From contig NZ_CANMAA010000005.1 of the NCBI RefSeq assembly GCF_947495735.1, positions 124,001 to 188,000 of the forward strand: 64,000 nucleotides of DNA, read 5' to 3'. The stretch comes from an uncultured Pseudokineococcus sp. GTDB lineage: Bacteria > Actinomycetota > Actinomycetes > Actinomycetales > Quadrisphaeraceae. Of the stretch, positions 1 through 9,728 are shown piece by piece. The position numbers were made by a program, and so were the translations under genes. Numbering within the stretch: position 1 is the stretch's first letter; each line of letters starts with the position of its first letter. Below the pieces are notes generated by a model. The model saw only the letters and a list, made by a program, of their open reading frames with translations. It was not told the DNA's origin and did not search any database.

Positions 1-1
1 G

Positions 2-508
2 GCCCGCGAGCACGGGGCGCAGTACGTCGTCACCACCGACGCCGACGGCCAGTACGACGTCGGGGACGTGCCCGCGGTGCTCGGACCCGTCGTCGCGGGG
101 GAGGCCGACTTCGTGACCGGCTCGCGCCGGCTGGGCCGCCAGCACACCCGGGACCGGGTGCGTCGCACGGGCGTGCACGTCTTCGCCTGGGTCGTCAGCG
201 CGGTGTCGGGCACCTGGGTGACCGACACGTCCTTCGGGCTGCGGGCCATGCGGGCCGACCTCACCGGCGTCGTCACGCTGCGCCAGCCGCAGTACCAGTC
301 CTCCGAGCTGATGCTCGGCGTCCTCTCGCACGGCTACCGGGTGCGCGAGGTGCCGGGGACGATGCACGTGCGCACCGCGGGGGCCAGCAAGAAGGGCCGC
401 AACCTCGTCTACGGCTCGCGCTACGCGCGCGTCGTGCTCGGCACGTGGTGGCGCGAGGGCCTGCTCCGGCCGGCCGACGAGGTCGCGCCGGCGCTGCGCC
501 GGCGGTGA
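2..508 (+). CDS. Glycosyltransferase family 2 (dolichol-phosphate mannosyltransferase-like), 5'-truncated by window edge
   Basis: Open frame from base 2: AREHGAQYVVTTDADGQYDVGDVPAVL... (DADGQ is a GT2 DxD motif), then DTSFGLRAM and YGSRYARVVLGTW. Confidence 0.8.
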   Translation, partial: AREHGAQYVVTTDADGQYDVGDVPAVLGPVVAGEADFVTGSRRLGRQHTRDRVRRTGVHVFAWVVSAVSGTWVTDTSFGLRAMRADLTGVVTLRQPQYQSSELMLGVLSHGYRVREVPGTMHVRTAGASKKGRNLVYGSRYARVVLGTWWREGLLRPADEVAPALRRR

Positions 509-594
509 GCCGGCGTCGTGGGAGCGCTGCGCCGGCGCCCGGCCGTGACGTCGGGCACCCGACCCGGGCTCCGGAGGGCGGGGCGGGCCCGCCG

Positions 595-2070
595 ATGCCG
601 CACCCTGGTGCCGTGACGACGACCGCGGCGGCCAGGGGCGCCGTGCACCCCGTGCCGAGGCCCCCGGGCGCGGGGCGGTGGCGGGCCCGGCTCGTCGACC
701 ACGCCCCGTTCCTCGTCGCCCTCGGGCTCGGCGCCCTCGTGCGGCTGGTGGTCACGGCCGCGTTCCCGCCGGCGATGATGGTCAGCGACGCCCCGTCCTA
801 CCTGCGCTTCCTCGGCGACCTGCAGCCCAGCCTCGAGCGCCCCGACGGCTACGGGCTGCTGCTCCTGCTGCCGCTGTCCTGGGTCGCCGACGACGTGGCG
901 CTGTTCGTCGGCGTCCAGCACGTGCTCGGGCTCGCCGCCGCCACCGGCCTCTACGCGCTGCTGCGGCGCTGGGACGTCGGGCGCTGGTGGGCGGCGGTCG
1001 CCGTCCTGCCGGTGCTGCTGGACGCGATGCTCCTCGTCCTCGAGCACGGGCCGCTGAGCGACGCCTTCTTCCTCGACCTGGTGGTCCTCGCCGTCGTCCT
1101 GCTGGGCTGGCGCGCCCGCCCGTCGCCGGGCCTGGCCCTCGCGGCCGGGCTCGTCATGGGCGCCTCGGTCACCGTGCGCCAGGTCGGCACCCCGCTCGTG
1201 CTCGCGGGGGCGCTGTTCTGCCTCCTGGCGGCCGCGGGTCGGTGGCGCCGGGTCCTCACCGCCGTCGCGCTCGTCGTCGGGTTCCTCGTGCCCGTCGGCG
1301 CCTACGCCACCTGGTTCTCCGGCACGCACGGCACCTACGGGCTCTCCGGCATCGGCGGGCTGTCGGCGTACATGCGCACGACGACGTTCGTCGAGTGCGA
1401 CCGCCTCGAGCTGGCGCCGTACGCGGAGGTGCTCTGCCCGCCCGAGCCCGTGGGCGAGCGGCGGGACCCGACCGACTACGGCTGGTACCAGATCGGCGTG
1501 GGCGCGCAGTCCCTCGTCGTGCCCGCCGGGGTGGACCGCGCGGACGTGCTGCGCGACGTCGCCCGGCAGGCGGTCCGCGAGCAGCCGCTCGACTACGCGC
1601 GCATCGTCCTGCGCGACGTCGCGCTCGGCTTCGACCCGGTGCGCGTGGACCGCTTCGAGTACAGCACCGCGTTCAAGTGGAAGTTCTCGACCTACGTCGA
1701 CCGCGAGCCGACGCCGTGGACGGAGCCGGGCTTCGCCGAGCACGGCGGCGTCCAGCAGCAGACGCACCAGCCGTGGGCGCGCGTCATGGTCGCCTACGAG
1801 GACGTCGTCTACACGTGGGGCCCGCTCGTGCTGCTGTGCCTGGTCGTGGGGGTCTTCGGTGCGGTGCACCCGCGCGCCGGCGCGGCGCGGCCGCTCGTGC
1901 TGCTGCTGGTCCTCTGCGGCTTCGGGCTCTCGGTCCTGCCGGACCTGACGACCCAGTTCGTGTGGCGCTACCAGCTGCCCGCCGTCGTCCTGCTGCCCGT
2001 CGCCGCCGTCCTCGCCGGCTCCGCGCTGCGGCGCTCGCGCGCCGCCCCGTCCGAGCGCCCGGGCGCCTGA
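595..2070 (+). CDS. Polytopic membrane protein, GT-C/ArnT-like glycosyltransferase candidate
   Basis: ORF 445..2070, likely ATG at 595 (MPHPGAVTT...). Many hydrophobic segments and a conserved SDAPSYLRFL N-terminal acidic loop. Confidence 0.7.
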   Translation: MPHPGAVTTTAAARGAVHPVPRPPGAGRWRARLVDHAPFLVALGLGALVRLVVTAAFPPAMMVSDAPSYLRFLGDLQPSLERPDGYGLLLLLPLSWVADDVALFVGVQHVLGLAAATGLYALLRRWDVGRWWAAVAVLPVLLDAMLLVLEHGPLSDAFFLDLVVLAVVLLGWRARPSPGLALAAGLVMGASVTVRQVGTPLVLAGALFCLLAAAGRWRRVLTAVALVVGFLVPVGAYATWFSGTHGTYGLSGIGGLSAYMRTTTFVECDRLELAPYAEVLCPPEPVGERRDPTDYGWYQIGVGAQSLVVPAGVDRADVLRDVARQAVREQPLDYARIVLRDVALGFDPVRVDRFEYSTAFKWKFSTYVDREPTPWTEPGFAEHGGVQQQTHQPWARVMVAYEDVVYTWGPLVLLCLVVGVFGAVHPRAGAARPLVLLLVLCGFGLSVLPDLTTQFVWRYQLPAVVLLPVAAVLAGSALRRSRAAPSERPGA

Positions 2071-2071
2071 C

Positions 2072-2090
2072 CCGCCCCCGTGGGGGGCGG
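2072..2090. terminator. GC-rich hairpin between convergent genes
   Basis: CCGCCCCCGTGGGGGGCGG self-complementary sequence between + stop 2070 and - stop 2135. Confidence 0.5.
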
Positions 2091-2134
2091 CGTGCGGCCA
2101 TGTCGCGTCGGCGTCCGGCGCCAGCGCCCGACGG

Positions 2135-2926
2135 TCAGGGCGCGGCGGCCTCCGGTGGCACGTGCGCGACGCCGAGCACCGACTGGCCGAAGGGCGGGGT
2201 GACGACCTTCTCCAGCACGCGGGTGACGGGCACGACGACGCCGTCGTAGACCCGCACGAGCCCGGGCTTCGGCGCCCCGACGCCGCCTCGGCGCACGGCC
2301 GCCCACCAGGCGATGCCGCCGAGCAGGTTCACCGGCTTCACGACCCGGGGCGCGAGCCCGGCCCGCTCGAACGCGTCGCGCAGGGTCGCCGGCGTGTAGC
2401 GGCGCACGTGGCCGACGCGGCGGTCGAAGTCGCCGTAGAGCTGCATGTAGGCCGGCACGAACATGACGACGGTGCCGCCGGGCTCCACGAGGCGGGCGAG
2501 GCGGCGCAGCGCACCGGCGTCGTCCTCGATGTGCTCGAGCACGTTGGCGGCGAGCACCGTGGCGACGGGGGTGCCGAGGTCGGGCAGCTCGCCGTCGAGG
2601 TCGAGGCGGCGCGCCTCCACCTCGGGGCGGTCGGCGAAGCGCCGGGCCATGGCCGCGACGGCGCCCGGGTCGACGTCGGTGACGACGTGGCGCTCGAGGT
2701 CCATCCCCGTGGCGAAGGTCTCGGCGAGCTCGCCGAGCCCGGCGCCGACCTCGAGCAGCGAGCGCCCGACGTGGGGCCGCATCAGCTCGAGCTGGTAGGC
2801 CTTGTAGTTCGGCTGCCCCGCGCCGGAGCCCTCCTCCAGGCTGCGGCCCGTGGCCGAGGAGAACGCCCCGGCGCCGTCGTCGCCCGGCCGGTCCTGCGCA
2901 GGGGCTCCACCGGCGGCGTCGGTCAT
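2135..2926 (-). CDS. SAM-dependent class I methyltransferase
   Basis: MTDAAGG...SLLEVGAGLGELAETF...VLAANVLEHIEDDAGALRRLARLVEPGGTVVMFVPA: motif I and post-motifs. ATGA overlap with upstream GtrA gene. Confidence 0.85.
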   Translation of the reverse strand: MTDAAGGAPAQDRPGDDGAGAFSSATGRSLEEGSGAGQPNYKAYQLELMRPHVGRSLLEVGAGLGELAETFATGMDLERHVVTDVDPGAVAAMARRFADRPEVEARRLDLDGELPDLGTPVATVLAANVLEHIEDDAGALRRLARLVEPGGTVVMFVPAYMQLYGDFDRRVGHVRRYTPATLRDAFERAGLAPRVVKPVNLLGGIAWWAAVRRGGVGAPKPGLVRVYDGVVVPVTRVLEKVVTPPFGQSVLGVAHVPPEAAAP

Positions 2927-3462
2927 GGGGTCTCCTCGTGGCTGCGGTCGGCGAGCTCGGTGCTGGCGGTGCGCGCCCCGCCGGGCAGGCGGCGGAACAG
3001 CTGGTGCAGGACGGCGTAGCGGAAGAGCGCCATCACGGCGTAGACGCCGAGGAAGGCGATGTTGACGCCGGTGAAGACCACGGCGTCGGTGGCGCCCGCG
3101 CGCTCGAGCCCCACCTCGGTGAGCCGCGTCGCCCCGGCCGCGAGCGCCAGCGTCAGCAGCACGACGGCGACGTAGGGCCCGACCTCCCGGCGCAGGCTCG
3201 GCCGGCCCTGGACGCGCCACACCCACGAGCGGTTGAGCACGTAGTTGGGGACGGCACCGGCGAACCACCCGAGCAGCGTCGCCGTCGTGGTCGAGGTGCC
3301 CAGGACGCCGTAGAGCAGCGCGAAGGCCGCGGCGCTGCAGAGCGTCGCGACCCCGGAGCCGCCGACGTAGCGCAGCAGCCTCGCCGCGTGCGCCGGCACG
3401 AGCGCCCGCCGGCCGTCCCGACCGGCCGCGGCCGGCGGCGCAGACGTCCGGTTGCGGGCCAT
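2923..3462 (-). CDS. GtrA family membrane protein
   Basis: LLRYVGGSGVATLCSAAAFALLYGVLG...VPNYVLNRSWVW is typical of GtrA; four hydrophobic segments. Confidence 0.85.
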   Translation of the reverse strand: MARNRTSAPPAAAGRDGRRALVPAHAARLLRYVGGSGVATLCSAAAFALLYGVLGTSTTTATLLGWFAGAVPNYVLNRSWVWRVQGRPSLRREVGPYVAVVLLTLALAAGATRLTEVGLERAGATDAVVFTGVNIAFLGVYAVMALFRYAVLHQLFRRLPGGARTASTELADRSHEETP

Positions 3463-3620
3463 GGTCGTGAGCGTAGGCGTCAGGCGCCGACGGGGCGGGT
3501 CGCGACGGCGCCGCCCGCCCGCGCCCCGGGACGCTCGCGGCAGCACCGCGCCCCGACCGGCGCGAGACCGAGCGCGCCGACCTGCCCGGTCGGCGACGCG
3601 GGGTCACCTAGCGTGGGTGC

Positions 3621-5750
3621 GTGGTGCAGACGGCGCGGGCGGCGCGGCCGGGGGCCGTGCGGGCCGACGCGCCGGCGCCCGCCCGGGGCGGGCCTGAGCG
3701 CGTCGTCGAGCGGGTCCTCGACGCGAGCGTCCTGCTCCTCGCGACCTGGACGCCCGTCTACCACCTGTGCCTGCTGCTGCGCTGGGGCGTGCCCGCGGCC
3801 GTGGCGCTCGAGCTCCTGGCGCTGGTGGCCGTGGGGCTGGTGGTGCTCCGGTCGCGCCGCCGACCCCACGACGACGACGGCGCCGCAGCCGACGCCGCTG
3901 TGGTCGACGGCGCCGCGGCCGACCGAGCGGCGGTCGGGGCGCCCGGCGGGCACCGGCGGCGCCCGGGAGGGGCCCGCGCGCTCCTCGTCGTCGCGGCGAC
4001 CTCCGCGCTGGCCGCGGCGGTGCTGCTCGCCGCGAGGGCCCCCTGGCCCCTGGTGGCGGCGCTGTGGCTGCTGGCCGCGGCGGCCGGGACGCTGCGCGCC
4101 GCCGTCGACCTGCGCCGCGCGGACGACGTCGCCGCGGTGCCTGGTCCCCTCCGGCCCAGCGCCCGCCGGCACCGCTCCGGCGTCGGGGTCGCGCTGGCGT
4201 GGGCGGCCGGCCTGGCCGTGCTCGCGGCGGCGACGCGGTGGCCGAACCCCGACGACCTCTACTACGTGAACCTCTCGCAGTGGACGGCCGAGCGGGGCAC
4301 CTTCCCGCTGCGCGACACGATCTTCTCCGACGAGGTCTTCCCGATGACGAGCTTCCCGCCCGTCGCGTCCTACGACGCGCTGGTGGGGACGGTCGCCCGG
4401 CTGCTGGCGGTGCCCGCCGCGTCCGTCGTCTACCTCGCGGTGCCGTCGATCGCCACGGCCCTGTCGGTGCTCGCGCTGTGGCGGCTGCTGCGCGCGTGGC
4501 GGACCCCGCTGGTCGCCGTCGCGCTGAGCCTGGCGCTCGTCCTCCTGCTGTGGGACGGCGGGAGCGGGTACGCGGCGCCCGGCAACCTGTTCCTCATCAG
4601 GCTCTGGCAGGGGAAGGTCGTCCTGCTGTGCCTGGTCGTCCCCCTGCTGCTGGTGGCGCTCCTGCGGCACGCCGAGCGGGCGCTCGCGACCGGGCGCTCG
4701 TCCCGGCGCGACCTCGTGCACCTGGCGGCCGGCGGCGCCGCGGCGGTCGGCCTGTCGACGACGGGCATCTTCCTCGTGCCCGTGCTCGCCCTGGGGGGCG
4801 TCGCCCCCCTGGTGGTCGCCCGGCGGTGGCGGGCGGCGGCGGCGGGGTTCGGCGCGGCCGCCGCCTACCCGCTCGCCGCGGGGGCGGCCACCCTGCTGGT
4901 GGGCGGCCGCTCCGCGGACGACTTCGCCGAGCGCCGCCTCTTCCGCTTCGACCCCTCGTGGTTCGGCCACGAGATCTTCCGCGACGGCGTCGTCGCCCTC
5001 GTCGCCGTCGCGGCCGTGCTGCTGGGCGCGCTCCTCGTGCCCTCGCGCGCCGCCCGGGTGACGACGGGGGTGCTGGCGCTCGCGGTCGGCGTCACCTTCG
5101 TCCCCGGCGTCACGGAGCTGGCCTACGACCTCGTGGGCCTCGGCCCGACGCTGTGGCGCATCAGCTGGGTCATGACGGTCGCCGCGCTGGTCGGCGTCCT
5201 CGGGGCCCGGCTCGCCGACGGCCGGCGGTGGCGGCTGCTGCTGCCGGCCGCGCTCGCCGCGGCGCTCGTCGTCACGGGGGTGCCGATCTGGTCCTCCGCC
5301 AACGGCGTCTCGCTCGACTGGCCGCCGAAGCTCCAGCGCGGCGAGGGGTCGGTCGTCGTGGCCGAGGACGTCATCGCCCGCGCGGACCCGGGCGACACGG
5401 TGCTGCTGCCCGAGCAGGAGGCGATCACGCTGACCGTCCTGACCACCCGGGTGAAGACGGTCGCCCCGCGCGACTACTTCCTGGACCAGCTGGAGGACGT
5501 GCCCGGCTTCCGCTACGACCAGCGGCTGCTCCTCGTGCGCTTCGCGAACGGCGAGGTGGTCTTCGCCTCCGACGCCGAGGTCCTCACCGCTCTCGACGAC
5601 CTGGGCGTCGACCAGGTCTGCGTCCTCTTCCCGGACGAGGACGCGCCCGCCTACCGGACCAGCCGGATGGTCCAGCGCCTGCAGCTCCTGCGCGACGCCG
5701 GCTTCGCGCCCACCCGGCGCATCGGCCGCACCGCCTGCCTCGCGCGCTGA
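3621..5750 (+). CDS. Large polytopic membrane protein (putative GT-C-like)
   Basis: 709 aa, many TM segments, conserved NPDDLYYVNLSQW / GTFPLRDTIFSDEVFP loop. Confidence 0.65.
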   Translation: MVQTARAARPGAVRADAPAPARGGPERVVERVLDASVLLLATWTPVYHLCLLLRWGVPAAVALELLALVAVGLVVLRSRRRPHDDDGAAADAAVVDGAAADRAAVGAPGGHRRRPGGARALLVVAATSALAAAVLLAARAPWPLVAALWLLAAAAGTLRAAVDLRRADDVAAVPGPLRPSARRHRSGVGVALAWAAGLAVLAAATRWPNPDDLYYVNLSQWTAERGTFPLRDTIFSDEVFPMTSFPPVASYDALVGTVARLLAVPAASVVYLAVPSIATALSVLALWRLLRAWRTPLVAVALSLALVLLLWDGGSGYAAPGNLFLIRLWQGKVVLLCLVVPLLLVALLRHAERALATGRSSRRDLVHLAAGGAAAVGLSTTGIFLVPVLALGGVAPLVVARRWRAAAAGFGAAAAYPLAAGAATLLVGGRSADDFAERRLFRFDPSWFGHEIFRDGVVALVAVAAVLLGALLVPSRAARVTTGVLALAVGVTFVPGVTELAYDLVGLGPTLWRISWVMTVAALVGVLGARLADGRRWRLLLPAALAAALVVTGVPIWSSANGVSLDWPPKLQRGEGSVVVAEDVIARADPGDTVLLPEQEAITLTVLTTRVKTVAPRDYFLDQLEDVPGFRYDQRLLLVRFANGEVVFASDAEVLTALDDLGVDQVCVLFPDEDAPAYRTSRMVQRLQLLRDAGFAPTRRIGRTACLAR

Positions 5751-5876
5751 CGCGGCGCGGCGGGGCCTGCGGGCAGGACGCTCTCGGGTCGTCTCGTCTT
5801 CTCTAGCGATGTGCCGAGAGCCACGCAGAGAGCCGTCGACGGGCTCCGCGCGGGGCGCCGGCCGGAGGCGCCGGGA

Positions 5877-6650
5877 TCACCCGGCCCAGGTGCCGCGCGG
5901 CTCGAGCCAGTGCTCTCCGGACCGCAGGCGCCCGAGCGCCAGCCGCTGCAGCGACGTGCGCTGCACGGCCTCCTCGTCACGAGGGCTCCCCGGCTCGAGC
6001 AGCTGCTCGAGCGGTCGCCGGAAGAGGAAGCGGGCCGCGGAGCGGTCGCCGGCGGTCGGCTCGCCGCCCCGGTCCGCGCCGGGCAACTCGTCCAGGCGGA
6101 ACAGCGAGGCGAAGGCGACGATGCCGCTGCTCGGCGGGAGGACCCGGACCAGCCAGGGGTCGAGCAGCCAGGAGGTGCACGTGCACGTCGACGCCCCGAC
6201 GAGGACGCGCGCGCGGGCCACCGACTCCCGGACCGCGCGGGCGTCCAGCGGCCCGCCCTCGGGGACGTGCAGCGCGTGCCCGTGCGCACCGGCGACCCGC
6301 TCGACCTGGAGGCGACCGACGGCCACCACGTCGGCGCGCAGCAGCCCGAGCAGCCACGGCGCGTCGACGTCCTCGCCGTAGGCGTCGACCTTGCGGCCGA
6401 CGTCCGCCAGGGTGGCGCGCGAGACGTCGTCGGGGAGGCCGAGGGAGCGGTGGCGGGCCAGCGCCGCGGGCACCACGTCGCCGAGCGCGGGCAGCAGCGC
6501 CGCGGTCGTGAGCCCCGCCCCCGCCGGTGCCGCGCTCCCGGCGGCCTCGACGACGCGCAGGGCCGTCGCGACGGCGCCCGGCGCGGGCCGCGTGCGCCCC
6601 GCCGGGTGACCGGCCAGCCCCAGCAGCGCCCACGGGTCGTCGCCCGTCAC
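5877..6650 (-). CDS. Acyltransferase domain-containing protein (DUF5596-like)
   Basis: VTGDDPWALLGLAGHP...GIVAFASLFRLDELPGAD; GTG start overlaps the stop of the aldolase gene (translationally coupled). Confidence 0.6.
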   Translation of the reverse strand: MTGDDPWALLGLAGHPAGRTRPAPGAVATALRVVEAAGSAAPAGAGLTTAALLPALGDVVPAALARHRSLGLPDDVSRATLADVGRKVDAYGEDVDAPWLLGLLRADVVAVGRLQVERVAGAHGHALHVPEGGPLDARAVRESVARARVLVGASTCTCTSWLLDPWLVRVLPPSSGIVAFASLFRLDELPGADRGGEPTAGDRSAARFLFRRPLEQLLEPGSPRDEEAVQRTSLQRLALGRLRSGEHWLEPRGTWAG

Positions 6651-7549
6651 GGGGCGAGCAGCCGCAGCAGCCGCTCCACCTCCTCCGCGACCGCCGCCCG
6701 TCCCCGGCGGACGTAGCGCCGGGGGTCGACGAGCGCGGGGTCGTCCGCCAGCGCGGCGCGGACGCCCGCCGTGAACAGCGCGTTGAGGTGCGTGGAGATG
6801 TTGACCTTCGTCATGCCGGCGCGGACGGCGGCCGCGAGCTCGTCGTCGTCGAGGCCGGAGGAGCCGTGCAGCACGAGCGGCACGTCCACCGCGGCCGCGA
6901 GCGCCGCGACGAGGTCGGCGTCGACCGCGGCGACGCGCTCGACCATGGCGTGCGAGGTGCCGACCGCGACGGCGAGCGCGTCGACGCCGGTCGCCGCGAC
7001 GAACGACACGGCCTCGGCCGGGTCCGTGCGGGCGCCGGGCGCGTGGACGCCGTCCTTGCCGCCGACCTCGCCGAGCTCGGCCTCGACGGCGACCCCTCGC
7101 CGGTGGCAGTGCTCGACGACGGCGAGGGTCGTGGCGACGTTCTCGGCGTACGGCAGCGCGGAGCCGTCGTACATCACGCTGTCGACGCCCAGCTCGACGG
7201 CCTCGTGGACGAGCGCGACGTCCTCGGCGTGGTCGAGGTGGACCGCGGCGGGCACGCGGGCGTCGCGCGCCTGCTGCAGGACGGCGGCCAGCAGCGGGGC
7301 GGCCGAGCCGTGGTAGCGCACGCAGTTCTGGCTGACCTGCAGCACGACCGGCCGCTCGGCGGCCTCGGCGCCCGCCACGATCGCCTCGGCGTGCTCGAGG
7401 AGCACCACGTTGAACGCCCCCACGCCGCGACCGGCGGCCCGGGCGTCGCCGAGCAGGCTCGCCAGGAGGGGGACGCCGGCGTCCGAGGTGCCGGGGCCGC
7501 TCCTGCGCGCGGGCGGGGATGCGGTCGTCGTGGTGGCTGGGCTGGTCAC
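6647..7549 (-). CDS. Class II fructose/tagatose-bisphosphate aldolase
   Basis: GVGAFNVVLLEHAEAIV...AAVHLDHAED...VLHGSSGLDDDEL...GMTKVNISTHLN: class II aldolase signatures. Confidence 0.9.
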   Translation of the reverse strand: MTSPATTTTASPPARRSGPGTSDAGVPLLASLLGDARAAGRGVGAFNVVLLEHAEAIVAGAEAAERPVVLQVSQNCVRYHGSAAPLLAAVLQQARDARVPAAVHLDHAEDVALVHEAVELGVDSVMYDGSALPYAENVATTLAVVEHCHRRGVAVEAELGEVGGKDGVHAPGARTDPAEAVSFVAATGVDALAVAVGTSHAMVERVAAVDADLVAALAAAVDVPLVLHGSSGLDDDELAAAVRAGMTKVNISTHLNALFTAGVRAALADDPALVDPRRYVRRGRAAVAEEVERLLRLLAP

Positions 7550-8571
7550 GAGGAGGGCTCCTGCGGGTCGGTGTCGGGAGGGGTGCGCCGGGGGCGGCGG
7601 TGCCCGGGAGGAGGGGCCGCGACCGGGAGGGGAAGGGGGTGACGGGGGGCCCCGGTGGGGGGTGCGGGCAGGCGCCGCTCGAGCTCGACCAGCTCCGCGG
7701 CGTCGACGACGCCGGCCACGGGCTGGAGGACGGCGGCCGCGCCGCACACGGCGGCCCAGCGCAGGGCGTCCGCGGTCCCGGCGCCCGCGTCGAGCGCGGC
7801 GGTGAAGCCGGCCGTCGCGGCGTCGCCCGCACCGGTGGGGTTGCCCGCGACGGCGGGGACGGCCGGCTGCTCGCACCGCTCGCCGCTGCGGGCGACGGAG
7901 AGCAGGCCGTCGGCCCCCCGCGAGACGACCACCTGGCCGGCGCCGAGGTCCAGGAGCCCGGCGACGGCGGTGGCGAGGTCGGGCGCCCCGGTGGTGGCCA
8001 GCGCCTCCTCGGTGTTCGGCATCACGACGTCGGCGCCGGCCCGGCAGGCGGCGGCGAGGGCCGCCCCGCTGGTGTCGACCACGACGGCGGCTCCGGCGCT
8101 GCGCCCGGCCGCGACGAGCCCGGCCACGGTGCGCTCGTCCGCCCCCGGGGGCAGCGACCCGGAGACCACCAGCTGGTCGCCGGGGCGGCAGGCCCTCGCG
8201 ACCGCGTCCACGAGCCGCTCCAGCTCCGCCGCCAGGAGGACGGGCCCGGGCTCGGCGTAGAGCGTCGGGTGCGCCGCGCCGTCGACGACGGCCACGGTGG
8301 TGCGGGTCTCGCCGGCGACCTCGACGACCTCCGCCGGCAGGCCCTCGGCGGCCAGCTGCGCGGCGACCCACGCGCCCGCGGCCCCGCCGAGGGGCTGGAC
8401 GGCCAGCGCGTCGCGGCCGAGCGCGCGCAGGACGCGCGCGACGTTGAGGCCCTTGCCGCCCGGACGGCGCTGCACCTCCTGCACGCGGACGGTCTCCCCG
8501 ACCACCTGGCGCGCCACCCGGTAGGTGACGTCGACGGCCGGGTTGGGCGTCACGACGACGAGTCGAGCCAC
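7546..8571 (-). CDS. PfkB family kinase (1-phosphofructokinase / tagatose-6-phosphate kinase family)
   Basis: TPNPAVDVTYRV...RRPGGKGLNVARVL...VVSGSLPPG...GNPTGAGDAATAGF. Confidence 0.9.
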   Translation of the reverse strand: MARLVVVTPNPAVDVTYRVARQVVGETVRVQEVQRRPGGKGLNVARVLRALGRDALAVQPLGGAAGAWVAAQLAAEGLPAEVVEVAGETRTTVAVVDGAAHPTLYAEPGPVLLAAELERLVDAVARACRPGDQLVVSGSLPPGADERTVAGLVAAGRSAGAAVVVDTSGAALAAACRAGADVVMPNTEEALATTGAPDLATAVAGLLDLGAGQVVVSRGADGLLSVARSGERCEQPAVPAVAGNPTGAGDAATAGFTAALDAGAGTADALRWAAVCGAAAVLQPVAGVVDAAELVELERRLPAPPTGAPRHPLPLPVAAPPPGHRRPRRTPPDTDPQEPSS

Positions 8572-9728
8572 GTGCCCCTCCTCAGGACGCGCCGCGGGCG
8601 GCCGTCGACCACCTCGACGAGGTCGGCCGGGGCGCCCACGGCGAGCGGGGTGCCGGTGAGCCCGAGCGCCCGCGTCGGCGCGACCGACGTCAGCGCGGCG
8701 ACCTCGGGCAGGTCGGCCCCGCGGGCGAGCAGGCGCGCGACGGCGTCCCCGACCGTCGCCGTGCTGCCGGCGAGCGAGCGCTCGTCGGCCGTCCGGGCGA
8801 CCCCGTCGCGCACGACGACCTCGGCGCCGGCGAGCTCGTAGCGCCCGTCGCCGAGGCCGGCGGCCGCCATCGCGTCCGAGACGAGCGCCGTGCGGCCGGG
8901 CGCGAGGCGCCGGACGAGGTCGACGACGTCGTCGTCGACGTGCTGGCCGTCGCCGATGACCTCCACGGTGACGCGCCCGTCGAGCAGGGCGGCGCCGACG
9001 GGGCCGGGCTCGCGGTGGTGCAGGGGCGGCATCCCGTTGAACAGGTGGGTGACGACGCTCGCGCCCAGGTCCAGCGCTCGCCGCACCTGCTCGGCGGAGG
9101 CGTCGGTGTGGCCGAGCGCCACGACGACGCCCGCGTCGACGAGGCGGGCCACGGCGTCCAGCGCGCCGGGCAGCTCGGGCGCCAGGGTGACCATGCGCAC
9201 CGCACCACCACCGGCCTCGAGCAGCACCTCGACGTCGTCCGGCCGGGGCTCGCGCAGCAGGCCCGCGGCGTGGGCGCCGCGCCGCGCCGGCGCCAGCCAC
9301 GGGCCCTCGAGGTGGAGCCCGAGCAGCTCTCCCGCGCGGACCAGCGGCGACAGCTCGCGCAGGCGCTCGGCGGTGCGGCCCAGCGGTGCGCTGGCGAGGG
9401 AGGCCACGAGGGCGGTGGTGCCCGCGGCGGCGTGGTGGCGCAGGACCGGCCCGGGGTCGCTCCCGGGGACGGCGAGGTCGACGCCCGCCGCGCCGTGGCA
9501 GTGGCCGTCGACGAACCCGGGCACGGCGGCGGGCAGGTGGGCACCGGCGGGCGGGTGCGCCCCGCCGGGGTCGGGTGCGTGGCCGCTGCCCCGCTCGACG
9601 ACGACGCCGCCGCGCACGCGCAGCCACGCCGGCCCGTCGCAGCCGCTGCCGTCGACGAGGCGGTCGACGGCGACCACGTGGTCCCGCGACGGGTCAGCGG
9701 TCGGCGCGCTCGCGCGGGAGCCGCTCAT
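8550..9728 (-). CDS. nagA: N-acetylhexosamine-6-phosphate deacetylase (NagA/AgaA)
   Basis: AVPGFVDGHCHGAAGVDLA...LHLEGPWL...ALGHTDASAEQVRRAL...HLFNGMPPLHHREPG...LVSDAMAAAG. Confidence 0.9.
   Translation of the reverse strand: MSGSRASAPTADPSRDHVVAVDRLVDGSGCDGPAWLRVRGGVVVERGSGHAPDPGGAHPPAGAHLPAAVPGFVDGHCHGAAGVDLAVPGSDPGPVLRHHAAAGTTALVASLASAPLGRTAERLRELSPLVRAGELLGLHLEGPWLAPARRGAHAAGLLREPRPDDVEVLLEAGGGAVRMVTLAPELPGALDAVARLVDAGVVVALGHTDASAEQVRRALDLGASVVTHLFNGMPPLHHREPGPVGAALLDGRVTVEVIGDGQHVDDDVVDLVRRLAPGRTALVSDAMAAAGLGDGRYELAGAEVVVRDGVARTADERSLAGSTATVGDAVARLLARGADLPEVAALTSVAPTRALGLTGTPLAVGAPADLVEVVDGRPRRVLRRGTWLDSSS

Noticed and set aside
822-835. CTGCAG-containing sequences inside coding regions as further copies of the palindromic repeat family
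   Set aside because: They carry only the 6-bp core and lack the paired arm ~70 bp away; coding leucine-glutamine codons explain them.
421-1869. 482-aa - strand ORF over the GT-C-like gene
   Set aside because: Antisense shadow of a TM-rich gene, H/R/D-rich low-complexity protein without motifs.
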